A stretch of 43,784 nucleotides of DNA from Eubacteriales bacterium (GTDB lineage Bacteria; Bacillota; Clostridia; Lachnospirales; Lachnospiraceae). Positions 1 to 8,118 of this stretch are shown here, piece by piece. The first letter of the stretch is position 1; each line of letters begins with the position of its first letter. A program made the translations under genes and the position numbers. The stretch is from the NCBI GenBank assembly GCA_030524175.1, contig JAUNHC010000043.1, forward strand, positions 1 to 43,784. Direction: 5' to 3'. Below the pieces are notes generated by a model. The model worked only from the letters and a program-made list of their open reading frames with translations, did not search any database and was not told where the DNA came from.

Positions 1-47
1 CCGCATTTCTGCGGCTTACAGGGGTTTTATTCAATTACAAGTGTTGA

Positions 48-158
48 AAACCCGGAAAGATCAATGGTGGTGGATACTTCTCAGATGGGGAAGATTTTAC
101 AGATGGAGACCCAGGTTTTACTGATGGAGGAGACCCAGGCTTTACTGATGGCAACTAA
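48..158 (+). pseudogene. Possible 3' end of a broken or truncated upstream gene
   Basis: One plus frame reads from just after a TGA at 45-47 to TAA at 156-158 and gives a Gly/Asp/Thr/Phe-rich tail with repeated DGDPGFTDG units, as seen at the C-terminus of exported Firmicute proteins. No start codon lies in this frame. A second plus frame is open from base 1 to 165 but gives a less protein-like sequence. Either the gene carries a frameshift near 45-65 or only one of the frames is real. The window edge prevents a decision. Confidence 0.25.
105..152 (+). repeat. 24-bp tandem repeat, two copies
   Basis: Units 105-128 and 129-152 both begin GGAGACCCAGG and end TTTACTGATGG, differing at two positions. 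In the frame ending at 156 each encodes GDPGFTDG, so this is an in-frame peptide repeat at the end of the fragmentary upstream gene. Confidence 0.7.
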
Positions 159-188
159 GTTTTGAATACAATTTGATTTAGAAGAGTA

Positions 189-215
189 GGGGAGTCAAAT
201 GACTTCCCTTTAAAT
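189..215 (+). terminator. Weak intrinsic terminator after the upstream fragment
   Basis: GGGGAGTCA and TGACTTCCC form an almost perfect 9-bp stem with one G-T pair around a very small AA loop, followed by TTTAAATT. The short loop and interrupted T tract make it a modest terminator. It lies between the fragment ending at 158 and the promoter at 279. Confidence 0.4.
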
Positions 216-278
216 TAGCATCGTAGCAATTTGTAATTTGTATATAATCATGAAAATGAAATATTTATCTCAAAAACA

Positions 279-306
279 TTTACAAAACTTTGAAAAGATG
301 TATAGT
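279..306 (+). promoter_or_regulatory. Candidate sigma-A promoter for the lipoprotein gene
   Basis: TTTACA at 279-284 and TATAGT at 301-306 are separated by 16 bases in an AT-rich stretch. Transcription would start near 313, leaving a leader of about 80 nt before the TTG start at 392. Confidence 0.4.
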
Positions 307-391
307 TTATATTATAAGTATAAAGTATAAAACAGGGCATCAATAAGACGAGGATTCAATGCAGGATAGAGTCGTGGAGGGAGGTATATTA

Positions 392-1180
392 TTGGGCAAA
401 GCGAGGCAAAAGATGGCAAGATGGTTGGGACATGCACGAAGACTTGTCAACATGGGGCTATTGATCAGGCGGCCTTCAGTTGGCGATTATTGCAAGCAGT
501 TGATATTGGTATTTCTTTCTGTTGGCATGCTCGGTATGCTCTGCTTTGTTTCTGGCTGCAAAAAAGACGTACTGCCTCAACCCACTTTTCCATTAGATGA
601 GGAAGTGGTTAACGCTGCGCTGGAAAAATCCGGGTTGCCGGGAATACTCTCTGAATCAGAAACCGCTTCTTGGGCTGAAGGACAAATGGTGCATGCTGTA
701 CGCAGCCTAACTATAACTTATTCAGATACGATTAGTGCAGAGGAGGCTAATGCCAATCCCATCACAAGATTGTTAATCGCCTCCATTGTCTCTAATTCCT
801 CTGAAATCACCGAGGGCAAACGGATGTTATTTATAAGGTTCGGTCAAATAGATGTCCCAGATCAAATGACGTGGGAGGACTGGAAACAACAAATCGTATT
901 CGCTACGTTACTTTATGGTGGTTTTGAGGATGAAGAACAGGTTTATCAGGCTTTTGCAGACAAAGAACTTCCCTGTCTGCATGGTGAAAGCTCGTTTCAG
1001 GCATGGGACGCTCAGCTTCCAGGAGGATACTGTATAGTGAACTATAGGATCTCTAACGAAACCAGTAAACCAGTGGCTAAACAGGAAGCTTCCATGGGTG
1101 TATATATCTATGAATCCAAAGAACTCTATCAAAGGATTCAGCAAAAGATTAAGAAGCCCGCTACACAGGCCGAACCATAA
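392..1180 (+). CDS. Putative exported lipoprotein of unknown function
   Basis: About 262 residues. The frame is open from ATG 359, but the only strong ribosome binding site, GGAGGGAGG at 376-384, sits 7 bases before TTG 392, so TTG is preferred. A basic N-terminal stretch precedes a hydrophobic segment (LILVFLSVGMLGMLCF) ending in the lipobox VSGC, then KKD, indicating lipidation at that Cys and anchoring on the outer face of the membrane. The mature part is soluble, acidic and moderately helical, with no recognisable catalytic motif. Its stop overlaps an ATG at 1180 (TAATG), suggesting the next gene was once translationally coupled. Function unknown; it resembles small accessory lipoproteins of gut Clostridia only in general design. 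Confidence 0.7.
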   Translation: MGKARQKMARWLGHARRLVNMGLLIRRPSVGDYCKQLILVFLSVGMLGMLCFVSGCKKDVLPQPTFPLDEEVVNAALEKSGLPGILSESETASWAEGQMVHAVRSLTITYSDTISAEEANANPITRLLIASIVSNSSEITEGKRMLFIRFGQIDVPDQMTWEDWKQQIVFATLLYGGFEDEEQVYQAFADKELPCLHGESSFQAWDAQLPGGYCIVNYRISNETSKPVAKQEASMGVYIYESKELYQRIQQKIKKPATQAEP

Positions 1181-1230
1181 TGAATAGAGTTTAAAGCTCT
1201 CCATAATCATCATTAGTTAAGTGTCGTATT

Positions 1231-1872
1231 ATGTTGCTTTTAATTGCAATTGTGTTATTCATTCCATCCCGTGTATCAGCAGGTAATCCATCTGCACTAT
1301 CGGAAGCTAAAGCTTCTGAACAAGCACTTGGTTTTCTGAAAAATATGTATGATGATCTTACTGATGTACAAGTAACGAATATTGTTTTTGATGAGGCGGA
1401 AGGCATACAAAAGAGCTTCTATATAGTTGATTTTACGGATGACAATAATTCGTATTATCAGGTGGAAATTTCTGCTGAAACAGGAGAACTTGAATATATT
1501 TTATTAGAGCAGCAGGGGATTGATTTTCAAGAAGAATCTTTTCCTTTGAATGATATTGATTTCGATGATCTTTATAAAAAAGGTAAGGAGATTTTCAGGC
1601 AGGTCAGAGGTGAGGATTGCGAAAGTAAGAGTAGTACATGTGAATATAATATTACGAAGGAAAATACGATACCTCACGGCAATATTAATTTCCTTTTTGA
1701 ATTAAATAATGGCGATGCAGTTAGGCTGCTATATAATGTAAATAATGATGTATTTTGGAATTTGACATACATCTCTTATTACCAAAGTTATAGAAATCAG
1801 CAAGATGCGAATGAATCATATAGGCAAGACTTAGGAATAACAAGAAATATTATGGACATGACCGGAAAATAG
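1231..1872 (+). CDS. Secreted PepSY-like protein with damaged 5' end
   Basis: 213 residues from ATG 1231. The N-terminus (LLLIAIVLFIPSRVSA) is a signal-peptide core with a cleavage-like VSA-G, but lacks the usual basic residues. Residues about 30-90 look like a PepSY-type alpha/beta unit ending in YQVEISAETGELEYI; a related but more divergent segment may follow. No ribosome binding site precedes ATG 1231. In the same frame an ATG at 1180-1182 overlaps the stop of the lipoprotein gene, and between it and 1231 lie two TAA codons (1192, 1204) plus the missing basic residues (K, R at 1219-1227). The original start was therefore probably 1180 and the gene may now be poorly expressed or a pseudogene. 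PepSY domains often restrain proteases or act at the cell surface; the role here is unknown. Confidence 0.55.
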   Translation: MLLLIAIVLFIPSRVSAGNPSALSEAKASEQALGFLKNMYDDLTDVQVTNIVFDEAEGIQKSFYIVDFTDDNNSYYQVEISAETGELEYILLEQQGIDFQEESFPLNDIDFDDLYKKGKEIFRQVRGEDCESKSSTCEYNITKENTIPHGNINFLFELNNGDAVRLLYNVNNDVFWNLTYISYYQSYRNQQDANESYRQDLGITRNIMDMTGK

Positions 1873-1882
1873 GAGGTTAAAT

Positions 1883-2124
1883 ATAAAAAAGATAGGTTTG
1901 GTTTTAATGCTTGTTTTTATTTTAGCTTTTCTACTACTGTATACGCAGCTTCGGAAGCGATTGGCACAGAAGCATCAGTAAAAGGTGAAACTGGAAAATG
2001 TGTAAAAGGATTTATTGTAATAACAGTATATATTTATTATGATAGGAGCGGATTCCAATGGGGAATAGAAGTAATAGTTCTGATAAAAGAACTTGTTTCT
2101 TACACAGTAAAGATAAAATTATAG
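1883..2124 (+). pseudogene. Remnant of a small exported protein: start codon lost and frameshifted
   Basis: A strong AGGAGG (1871-1876) lies 6 bases before ATA 1883, where an ATG would be expected. From ATA the frame reads a basic signal-peptide start (KKIGLVLMLVFILAF). One missing T in the run near 1925-1930 shifts the frame; restoring it gives TTVYAASEAIGTEASVKGE and an open frame to TAG 2122-2124. This is a classical signal peptide with cleavage after VYA. Both the start change and the frameshift argue for an inactive gene. The 3' part overlaps the next gene's start at 2058. Family not recognised. Confidence 0.55.
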
Positions 2125-2501
2125 TTTTGCAATGGATTTTGTTAATTATATCTGTACTAAGTATAATTTTTTTGGTGATATACAGAAAGGACAATTCATC
2201 TTACCTTATCGTGAAGAATACCGATGAAAAAATACAGGCATATCAAATAAATTCAAAGGATAAAAATTGTGATAAAGTTAATTTATTAATAGGAGAAGTA
2301 TCCGAATTGTATGCTTGGTATGCTGTCTTGACAGATGATAAAAGATATACATATCATGTTGAGATTACCAGTGACGGACAATTAGAGGTTGGTGATAAGG
2401 TTTTGGTTTTTTATTCCCAAATTTCACCAGAGGCTATAGCACCTGCTCAATTGGAAAAACAATATGGGTATATAATAATAAATGATATTTCATTGCTATA
2501 A
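2058..2501 (+). CDS. Small membrane-anchored protein, extracytoplasmic beta domain
   Basis: 147 residues. ATG 2058 is preceded by AGGAG at 2044-2048, 9 bases away. Residues 1-22 are polar and basic; one membrane segment spans about 24-44 (IVLQWILLIISVLSIIFLVI) followed by YRKD, predicting N-in/C-out topology. The remaining ~100 residues are soluble and beta-rich, with alternating patterns (YTYHVEITSDGQLEVGDKVLVF) suggestive of an OB- or barrel-like fold, but no family is recognised. It is AT-rich and lies among decaying small genes, suggesting accessory DNA. The start region (gattccaATGGG) closely resembles that of the next gene. Confidence 0.55.
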   Translation: MGNRSNSSDKRTCFLHSKDKIIVLQWILLIISVLSIIFLVIYRKDNSSYLIVKNTDEKIQAYQINSKDKNCDKVNLLIGEVSELYAWYAVLTDDKRYTYHVEITSDGQLEVGDKVLVFYSQISPEAIAPAQLEKQYGYIIINDISLL

Positions 2502-2625
2502 ATCGTATGTTGTTTAGGAAAGAATAGCTGATAGCTCTTGTGGTTTTATAAAGTCCTACAGGGATGTATAAAAGCCCAACAGAAATTGCTGATTTGTAAA
2601 TTAAAAGAGTAAGGAGGCGATTCCG

Positions 2626-2844
2626 ATGGGAATGCAAAAAATATTGACTGTATTGCAATACACTATATGTTCCGGTATGATTATATTTGGGGCTATAATT
2701 TGTTGCAGAGATTATATTGAGTTAAAAAATAATCCAGCATGGAGTGCTCCAACAAATACAGCCTTTTATAAATTTTTGTTTTTTGTGATAGTTACTATAA
2801 TAATATACTTCTTTTTTTGGTTGCTTAAAAAGATATTAAAATAG
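2626..2844 (+). CDS. Small two-helix membrane protein
   Basis: 72 residues. ATG 2626 is preceded by AAGGAGG at 2611-2617, spacing 8. Two hydrophobic helices are visible, residues about 10-27 (QYTICSGMIIFGAIICC) and 49-67 (FLFFVIVTIIIYFFFWLL), joined by a polar loop, with a lysine-rich C-terminus. Nothing further identifies a function. It follows the single-span protein by 124 bases and shares its start-region sequence, so both may belong to one inserted module. Its 3' end overlaps the opposing remnant at 2836-3198. Confidence 0.5.
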   Translation: MGMQKILTVLQYTICSGMIIFGAIICCRDYIELKNNPAWSAPTNTAFYKFLFFVIVTIIIYFFFWLLKKILK

Positions 2845-3198
2845 TGTAGGATAGAATAAGTCTCTTAAGCTGCTTGCGACTTTATCTTTGCTTATGCCTG
2901 ATAAATCAACAGATTTTATCAACTGGTCTTTCAGAGACTCGAAAGCTTTAATATCCACATCAGATGTAACGGTTTTTATTTAGTCATCAATGGAAGATAT
3001 CATCTGGGCCAGATTATCTGCGTTTAGATTCCCTAAAGATTCATTATGATTATCCGTCTGTGATGCAAGTTGCGGAAACTGTTGGATTAAGTCAGCAATA
3101 TCTGTAGAAGTCAATTCACCACCAGAGTGAAGTGTTTCCAATGTGGAATTTACGTTGATAAACTGTGCGCTTACGATATTAAGCGAGATACCGGAATT
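2836..3198 (-). pseudogene. Decayed helical, possibly phage tail-tape-measure-like remnant
   Basis: On the minus strand one frame reads about 120 codons (from GISLNIVSAQF to KVASSLRDLFYP) with a single in-frame TAA at 2980-2982, bounded by TGA at 3199-3201 upstream and TAA at 2836-2838. The peptide is rich in Ser, Asp, Leu and Gln and reads as amphipathic helices (TDIADLIQQFPQLASQT), which recalls phage tail tape-measure or similar long helical proteins. No start codon or ribosome binding site is evident. It is best read as an internal fragment of a larger lost gene; the phage assignment is a weak inference. Confidence 0.45.
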
Positions 3199-3206
3199 TC
3201 AGGCAA

Positions 3207-3243
3207 AATAAAAACCAATCAACTTATATTAGTTTGATTGGTT
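3207..3243 (-). terminator. Intrinsic terminator of tRNA-Glu
   Basis: AACCAATCAA (3213-3222) and TTGATTGGTT (3234-3243) form a perfect 10-bp stem. Read on the minus strand the hairpin is followed by TTTATTTTG, matching an intrinsic terminator about 60 nt after the tRNA 3' end. Confidence 0.75.
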
Positions 3244-3303
3244 CTTTGATTGGTTTTGATTTACCAAAGCCTTACAACCCCAGTAAAATCAACATATTTA
3301 AAG

Positions 3304-3375
3304 CAGCCAGTACGGGAATCGAACCCGTGTTTCCGCCGTGAGAGGGCGGCGTCTTAACCCCTTGACCAACTGGCC
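3304..3375 (-). tRNA. tRNA-Glu, anticodon CTC
   Basis: On the minus strand a 72-nt cloverleaf begins GGCCAGT and ends ACTGGCT plus discriminator G. The anticodon arm is CCGCC-CTCTCAC-GGCGG with anticodon CTC, and the T arm carries GGTTCGATTCC. The CCA end is not encoded. It reads GAG codons. It is transcribed alone from the promoter at 3394-3422, facing away from parE. Confidence 0.95.
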
Positions 3376-3393
3376 TCATCAATCGACTTGCTT

Positions 3394-3422
3394 AGTATAT
3401 AACACTTCAAAACAAAATGCAA
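3394..3422 (-). promoter_or_regulatory. Promoter of tRNA-Glu
   Basis: On the minus strand TTGCAT (3417-3422) and TATACT (3394-3399) are separated by exactly 17 bases. Transcription would begin near 3387, 12 bases before the mature tRNA 5' end at 3375. Confidence 0.8.
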
Positions 3423-3478
3423 GTGTTTTTTTGAAAATTTTTTGATTTTTTTATTTAATTAACACAGAACGCTTAAAT

Positions 3479-3511
3479 ACGCCCTTGACGAAGTTTTTTC
3501 GGCAGGGGCGT
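3479..3511. other. Hairpin between the divergent tRNA-Glu and parE promoters
   Basis: ACGCCC at 3479 pairs with GGGCGT ending at 3511, with inner TG/CA and CGAA/TTCG pairs, two mismatches and a GTTTT loop. No clear T tract follows on either strand. It may insulate the two transcription units or be part of a repeat. Confidence 0.4.
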
Positions 3512-3545
3512 TCCCTTTCTTAAATCTCGAATTTAGTAAATATAC

Positions 3546-3575
3546 TTGCAAATTTCCCAGGGTTTGGGTTATTAT
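3546..3575 (+). promoter_or_regulatory. Promoter of the parE-parC operon
   Basis: TTGCAA (3546-3551) and TATTAT (3570-3575) are spaced by 18 bases, placing the start near 3583 and giving a ~130-nt leader that contains the 46-bp tandem repeats. Confidence 0.6.
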
Positions 3576-3599
3576 ATAGAACGAATGTTTGAACAGGAA

Positions 3600-3691
3600 G
3601 GAAATCCTTACAGGATACGATTATGGCCGTCTGGCCGATTATATAGGAAATCCTTACAGGATACCATTATGGCTATCCGGCTAATTATATA
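3600..3691 (+). repeat. Two 46-bp tandem repeats in the parE leader
   Basis: Units 3600-3645 and 3646-3691 begin identically for 19 bases (GGAAATCCTTACAGGATAC) and both end ATTATATA. A third start, GGAAAGG at 3692, runs into the ribosome binding region. Each unit contains ATCCT-TAC-AGGAT, a small hairpin. Differences cluster in the second half. The position between promoter and start codon suggests a leader-RNA role or repeat expansion. Confidence 0.85.
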
Positions 3692-3711
3692 GGAAAGGAA
3701 ATGTAACAGTC

Positions 3712-5637
3712 ATGGCAAATAAAGACACGTATGATGCGGGCAGTATCTCTGTCCTGGAGGGGCTTGAGGCGGTTCGTAAGCGTCCGGGAATGTACATCGG
3801 GAGCGTATCCCGAAAAGGTCTGAATCATTTGATTTATGAGATAGTGGATAATGCGGTAGATGAACATCTGGCCGGTCATTGTGACCTTATCCATGTGGTT
3901 TTGGAGAAAGACGGCTCATGTACGGTCAGTGACAACGGAAGAGGAATCCCGGTGGATATGCACGAAAAGGGGGTTTCCGCAGAACGTCTTGTTTTTACTA
4001 CCCTTCATGCAGGGGGAAAGTTTGATAACTCTGCATATAAGACAAGCGGCGGGCTTCATGGCGTGGGATCTTCGGTGGTAAATGCCCTTTCCACCTATCT
4101 GGATATTAAAATCAGCCGTGACGGTTATGTTCATCATGACCGTTATGAACGGGGCATCCCGGTTATCGAACTGGAGGACGGACTTCTCCCTAAGGTTGGG
4201 AGAACAAGGTCAACGGGAACCTGCGTGAATTTCCTGCCGGATCCTGAAATATTTGAAAAGACAAGATTTTCTGCCACTGAAGTTAAGAGCCGGCTTCATG
4301 AGACTGCTTACCTGAATCCGGAGCTGACGATCCATTTTGAGGACAAAAGAGGAGAGACTGGGGAGGATATCAAGTTCCATGAACCAGATGGGATCGTGGG
4401 GTTTATTAAGGATTTGAACCAGAATGCCGAACCCCTTCATGAACCAGTATACATTAAAGGAGAATCAGAAGGGATTCAGGTGGAGGCTGCGTTCCAGTTT
4501 ACCAATGAATTCCGTGAAAATGTTCTGGGCTTCTGCAACAACATATATAATGCGGAAGGCGGCACTCATTTGACCGGGTTCAAAACCACTTTTACCACAG
4601 TGATGAATACCTATGCCCGGGAGATTGGTGTGCTGAAGGAAAAGGATGCCAATTTCACAGGTGCAGATATAAGAAACGGGATGACAGCCGTTGTCTCTAT
4701 CAAGCATCCTTCCCCCCGCTTTGAAGGCCAGACAAAGACGAAGCTGGATAACCAGGATGCGGCCAGGGCTGCCGGTAAGGTGCTGGGAGAGCAGATGGTA
4801 CTCTATTTTGACCGGAACTTGGAAACGCTGAAGACTATTTTGTCCTGTGCAGAAAAAGCGGCAAAAATCCGGAAAACTGAGGAGCGTGCTAAGACAAATC
4901 TTCTTTCCAAACAGAAATATTCCTTTGATTCTAACGGAAAACTGGCAAACTGTGAGAAAAAAGACCCTTCCCAGTGTGAAATCTTTATTGTGGAGGGAGA
5001 TTCTGCAGGGGGGTCAGCCAAGACAGCCAGAAACAGAAATTATCAGGCGATCCTTCCTATCAGAGGTAAAATCCTTAACGTGGAGAAAGCCACCATTGAT
5101 AAGGTTCTGGCCAATGCTGAAATCAAAACTATGATCAATGCTTTTGGCTGCGGCTTCTCTGAGGGCTTTGGAAATGATTTTGATATCACAAAACTCCGTT
5201 ATGATAAAATTGTTATTATGGCCGATGCCGATGTGGACGGTTCCCACATCTCCACTTTGCTCCTTACCTTATTTTACAGATTTATGCCGGAACTTATCTA
5301 TGAAGGTCATGTTTACATTGCAATGCCTCCTTTATATAAGGTAATGCCTAAGAAAGGGCAGGAAGAATATCTTTATGATGATAAGGCACTGGAGAAATAC
5401 AGGCGAAGCCACAAACCGGGAAGCTTTACCCTGCAGCGGTACAAAGGTCTCGGGGAGATGGATGCAGATCAGCTCTGGGAGACAACCTTAAATCCTGACA
5501 CCAGAATGATGAAGAGGGTGGAGATAGAGGATGCCCGTCTTGCATCCAGCGTCACAGAGGTTCTAATGGGAAGTGATGTTCCGCCAAGAAAGGCATTCAT
5601 CTATGAACATGCAGCTGATGCAGAGCTGGATATCTGA
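3712..5637 (+). CDS. parE: Type II topoisomerase subunit B (topoisomerase IV ParE)
   Basis: 641 residues, usual length for GyrB/ParE. It is the ATPase subunit of an A2B2 type II topoisomerase that passes one DNA duplex through another to unlink or relax chromosomes. Visible motifs: GHKL ATPase with YEIVDNAVDE near 45, DNGRGIP at 74-80 and GGLHGVGSSVVNAL near 110; TOPRIM with EGDSAGG at 428-434 and DADVDGSH from 505 for metal binding; the C-terminal QRYKGLGEM signature. ATG 3712 follows GGAAAGGAAATG. It lies 25 bases before the A subunit. GyrB and ParE are hard to separate by eye; the ParE call rests mainly on the partner lacking a GyrA box. Confidence 0.85.
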   Translation: MANKDTYDAGSISVLEGLEAVRKRPGMYIGSVSRKGLNHLIYEIVDNAVDEHLAGHCDLIHVVLEKDGSCTVSDNGRGIPVDMHEKGVSAERLVFTTLHAGGKFDNSAYKTSGGLHGVGSSVVNALSTYLDIKISRDGYVHHDRYERGIPVIELEDGLLPKVGRTRSTGTCVNFLPDPEIFEKTRFSATEVKSRLHETAYLNPELTIHFEDKRGETGEDIKFHEPDGIVGFIKDLNQNAEPLHEPVYIKGESEGIQVEAAFQFTNEFRENVLGFCNNIYNAEGGTHLTGFKTTFTTVMNTYAREIGVLKEKDANFTGADIRNGMTAVVSIKHPSPRFEGQTKTKLDNQDAARAAGKVLGEQMVLYFDRNLETLKTILSCAEKAAKIRKTEERAKTNLLSKQKYSFDSNGKLANCEKKDPSQCEIFIVEGDSAGGSAKTARNRNYQAILPIRGKILNVEKATIDKVLANAEIKTMINAFGCGFSEGFGNDFDITKLRYDKIVIMADADVDGSHISTLLLTLFYRFMPELIYEGHVYIAMPPLYKVMPKKGQEEYLYDDKALEKYRRSHKPGSFTLQRYKGLGEMDADQLWETTLNPDTRMMKRVEIEDARLASSVTEVLMGSDVPPRKAFIYEHAADAELDI

Positions 5638-5662
5638 GTAACCGCAGTTGGAGGAATAGAAA

Positions 5663-7909
5663 ATGAATACAAAACAAGAAAATATTATCCGCACCGACTA
5701 TGCGGAGGTCATGCAGAAGTCCTATATTGATTATGCCATGAGCGTTATCATAGCCAGAGCCCTGCCGGATGTACGTGACGGACTGAAGCCTGTGCAGAGG
5801 CGTACCTTATATGATATGTATGAGCTTGGCATCCGTTACGACAGGCCCTATCGTAAATGTGCCCGTATCGTAGGGGATACCATGGGTAAATACCACCCTC
5901 ACGGTGACAGCTCTATTTATGATGCCCTGGTGGTAATGGCCCAGGATTTCAAAAAAGGAAAAAACCTGGTAGACGGTCACGGTAACTTTGGCTCCATTGA
6001 GGGCGACGGCGCTGCTGCCATGCGTTACACGGAGGCGCGGCTGGAAAAGCTTTCCCAGGAAGTGTTTCTGGGAGATCTTGACAAAGATGTGGTCGACTTT
6101 ATGCCAAACTTTGATGAGACAGAGAAGGAACCAGTGGTGCTTCCCGTGCGTATCCCTAATCTTCTGGTAAACGGTGCGGACGGCATTGCAGTTGGTATGG
6201 CCACCAGTATTCCCCCTCATAATCTGGTTGAGGTAGTGGATGCGGTTAAGGCATATATGAAGAATAATGACATCAGTGTCAAAGGTTTGATGCGCTATCT
6301 GAAGGGGCCTGATTTCCCTACCGGCGGAATTGTGGTAAACAAGGATGATCTGCTGAAAATTTACGAGACAGGTACCGGTAAAATCCGGATCCGCGGTAAA
6401 GTTGAGGTTGAAAAGCTGAAAGGAGGGCGCCTTCAGCTTGTGATCACCGAAATCCCGTACACAATGCTGGGTGCTAATATCGGGAAATTTTTAAATGATG
6501 TTGCCACCCTGGTAGAGACAAAAAAAGCAACGGATATTGTGGATATTTCCAACCAGTCCTCAAAAGAGGGAATCCGTATCGTACTGGAACTGAAGCGTGA
6601 CACAGATGTGGAAAACCTCACCAACATGCTCTACAAAAAGACAAGGCTTGAGGATACCTTTGGAGTAAATATGCTTGCAGTGGCAGACAGCCGCCCGGAA
6701 ACTCTCAGCCTTAAACAGATCATTGAGCATCATGTAGACTTTGTTTTCGAGGTGACGACCAGAAAATACAATACGCTTCTCTCCAAGGAAATGGAGAAAA
6801 AGGAGATACAGGAAGGCTTGATCAAAGCCTGTGACGTCATAGATTTGATCATCGAGATCCTGAGGGGCAGCAAGAGCCGCGAACAGGTAAAAAAATGTCT
6901 GGTAGAAGGAGTGACACAGGGAATCACTTTTAAATCCAAGGTCAGCGAGAAGGCAGCCAAAACCCTCAGATTCACAGAAAAACAGGCCACTGCCATCCTG
7001 GAAATGCGCCTGTACAAATTGATCGGACTGGAAATCCAGGCACTCCAGGCAGAGTACGATGAGACCATGAAAAACATTGCCCTGTACCAGGATATTCTTA
7101 ATAACTATGATTCCATGGCAAACGTGATAATGAAGGACTTAGATGCCATCAAAAAAGAATACGGCAGCAAACGCCGCACAGCCATCGAAAACGCAGAAGA
7201 GATTGTATATGAAGAGAAAAAAATGGAAGAGATGGAAGTCTGCTTCCTCATGGACCGCTTCGGCTACATGAAACTCATTGACAAGAACGCCTATGAACGG
7301 AACAAAGAAGCCGCCCATGCCGAAAACAAATACATCTTCACCTGCATGAACACAGACAAAATCTGCATTTTCACCCACAACGGCAAAATGCACACCATAA
7401 AAGTAGCAGACATCCCCCTGGTACGCTTCCGGGACAAGGGCACTCCCGCAGATAACCTGAGCAACTACAACAGCTCCCAGGAACAAATGCTGTATGTGGC
7501 CCCCATGACCCAGGTGATAAATTCCAGCCTTATGTTTGTTACAGCCACATCCATGTGCAAACTGGTAGAAGGCGCTGAGTTCGACGTGGCCAAAAGAACC
7601 ATCGCTGCCACAAAACTCTCAGAAGAAGACACCCTCATCTTCGTCGGCGCAGCAGACGAAATGGAACAAGTAGTCCTCCAAAGCACAGGAGGCTGTTTCC
7701 TCCGCTTCCTGAAACAAGAAGTACCCACAAAGAAAAAAACAGCCGTAGGCGTCCGCGGAATGAAACTCCCCCCCGAAGACACCCTGGAAGCCGCCTACCT
7801 CCTGGAACCCCGCCAGGAATACACCATCACCCACCACGAAAAACCCTACTCCCTAAATAAAGTAAAACTAGCAAAACGCGACACAAAAGGCACCAAACCC
7901 AGACTCTAA
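5663..7909 (+). CDS. parC: Type II topoisomerase subunit A (topoisomerase IV ParC)
   Basis: 748 residues. It forms the DNA cleavage/religation core with ParE. The N-terminus has the winged-helix region ([20 protein letters not shown]) and the catalytic tyrosine in [11 protein letters not shown] at Y122, which attaches to DNA. A long coiled-coil tower follows, then a C-terminal beta-pinwheel from about 525. At the place where gyrases carry QRRGGKG, the sequence reads [15 protein letters not shown], so the GyrA box is absent; this supports topoisomerase IV rather than supercoiling gyrase. The ribosome binding site is TTGGAGGAATAG. From about 7140 to the stop, codon third positions shift strongly to C and A compared with the first two thirds of the gene. 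Confidence 0.85.
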   Translation: MNTKQENIIRTDYAEVMQKSYIDYAMSVIIARALPDVRDGLKPVQRRTLYDMYELGIRYDRPYRKCARIVGDTMGKYHPHGDSSIYDALVVMAQDFKKGKNLVDGHGNFGSIEGDGAAAMRYTEARLEKLSQEVFLGDLDKDVVDFMPNFDETEKEPVVLPVRIPNLLVNGADGIAVGMATSIPPHNLVEVVDAVKAYMKNNDISVKGLMRYLKGPDFPTGGIVVNKDDLLKIYETGTGKIRIRGKVEVEKLKGGRLQLVITEIPYTMLGANIGKFLNDVATLVETKKATDIVDISNQSSKEGIRIVLELKRDTDVENLTNMLYKKTRLEDTFGVNMLAVADSRPETLSLKQIIEHHVDFVFEVTTRKYNTLLSKEMEKKEIQEGLIKACDVIDLIIEILRGSKSREQVKKCLVEGVTQGITFKSKVSEKAAKTLRFTEKQATAILEMRLYKLIGLEIQALQAEYDETMKNIALYQDILNNYDSMANVIMKDLDAIKKEYGSKRRTAIENAEEIVYEEKKMEEMEVCFLMDRFGYMKLIDKNAYERNKEAAHAENKYIFTCMNTDKICIFTHNGKMHTIKVADIPLVRFRDKGTPADNLSNYNSSQEQMLYVAPMTQVINSSLMFVTATSMCKLVEGAEFDVAKRTIAATKLSEEDTLIFVGAADEMEQVVLQSTGGCFLRFLKQEVPTKKKTAVGVRGMKLPPEDTLEAAYLLEPRQEYTITHHEKPYSLNKVKLAKRDTKGTKPRL

Positions 7910-7952
7910 AATCCCCCCAAAATACATCAAAAAATACATCAAACCCAAACAC

Positions 7953-7989
7953 CAGGGCGCTGCCACCAGGCACCGCCCTGATTCTATCT
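7953..7989 (+). terminator. Probable terminator of parE-parC
   Basis: CAGGGCG (7953-7959) pairs with CGCCCTG (7974-7980), extended by TGCC-ACCA-GGCA inside, giving a strong stem. The following ATTCTATCTA is a poor T tract, so the activity is uncertain. Confidence 0.5.
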
Positions 7990-8118
7990 AATAAATCCAT
8001 CACATAAGTCCTCTTCTCCCCCAAAATATACCCCGCCGCCAGGCGCCATCCCCTCCCCCTAAGAAACACCTAAGGCAGACCCGCCAAAAGTCATCACCCA
8101 CCCTCCTTGATCCACCAA

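Noticed and set aside
3600-3691. Start of a CRISPR array
   Set aside because: Only two directly abutting repeats without spacers, within a gene leader, and no cas genes in the window.
7827-8069. Minus-strand frame of 80 codons opposite the 3' end of parC
   Set aside because: The Trp/Val/Phe/Arg-rich sequence reflects the biased antisense of the C/A-rich stretch, and no start signal is seen.
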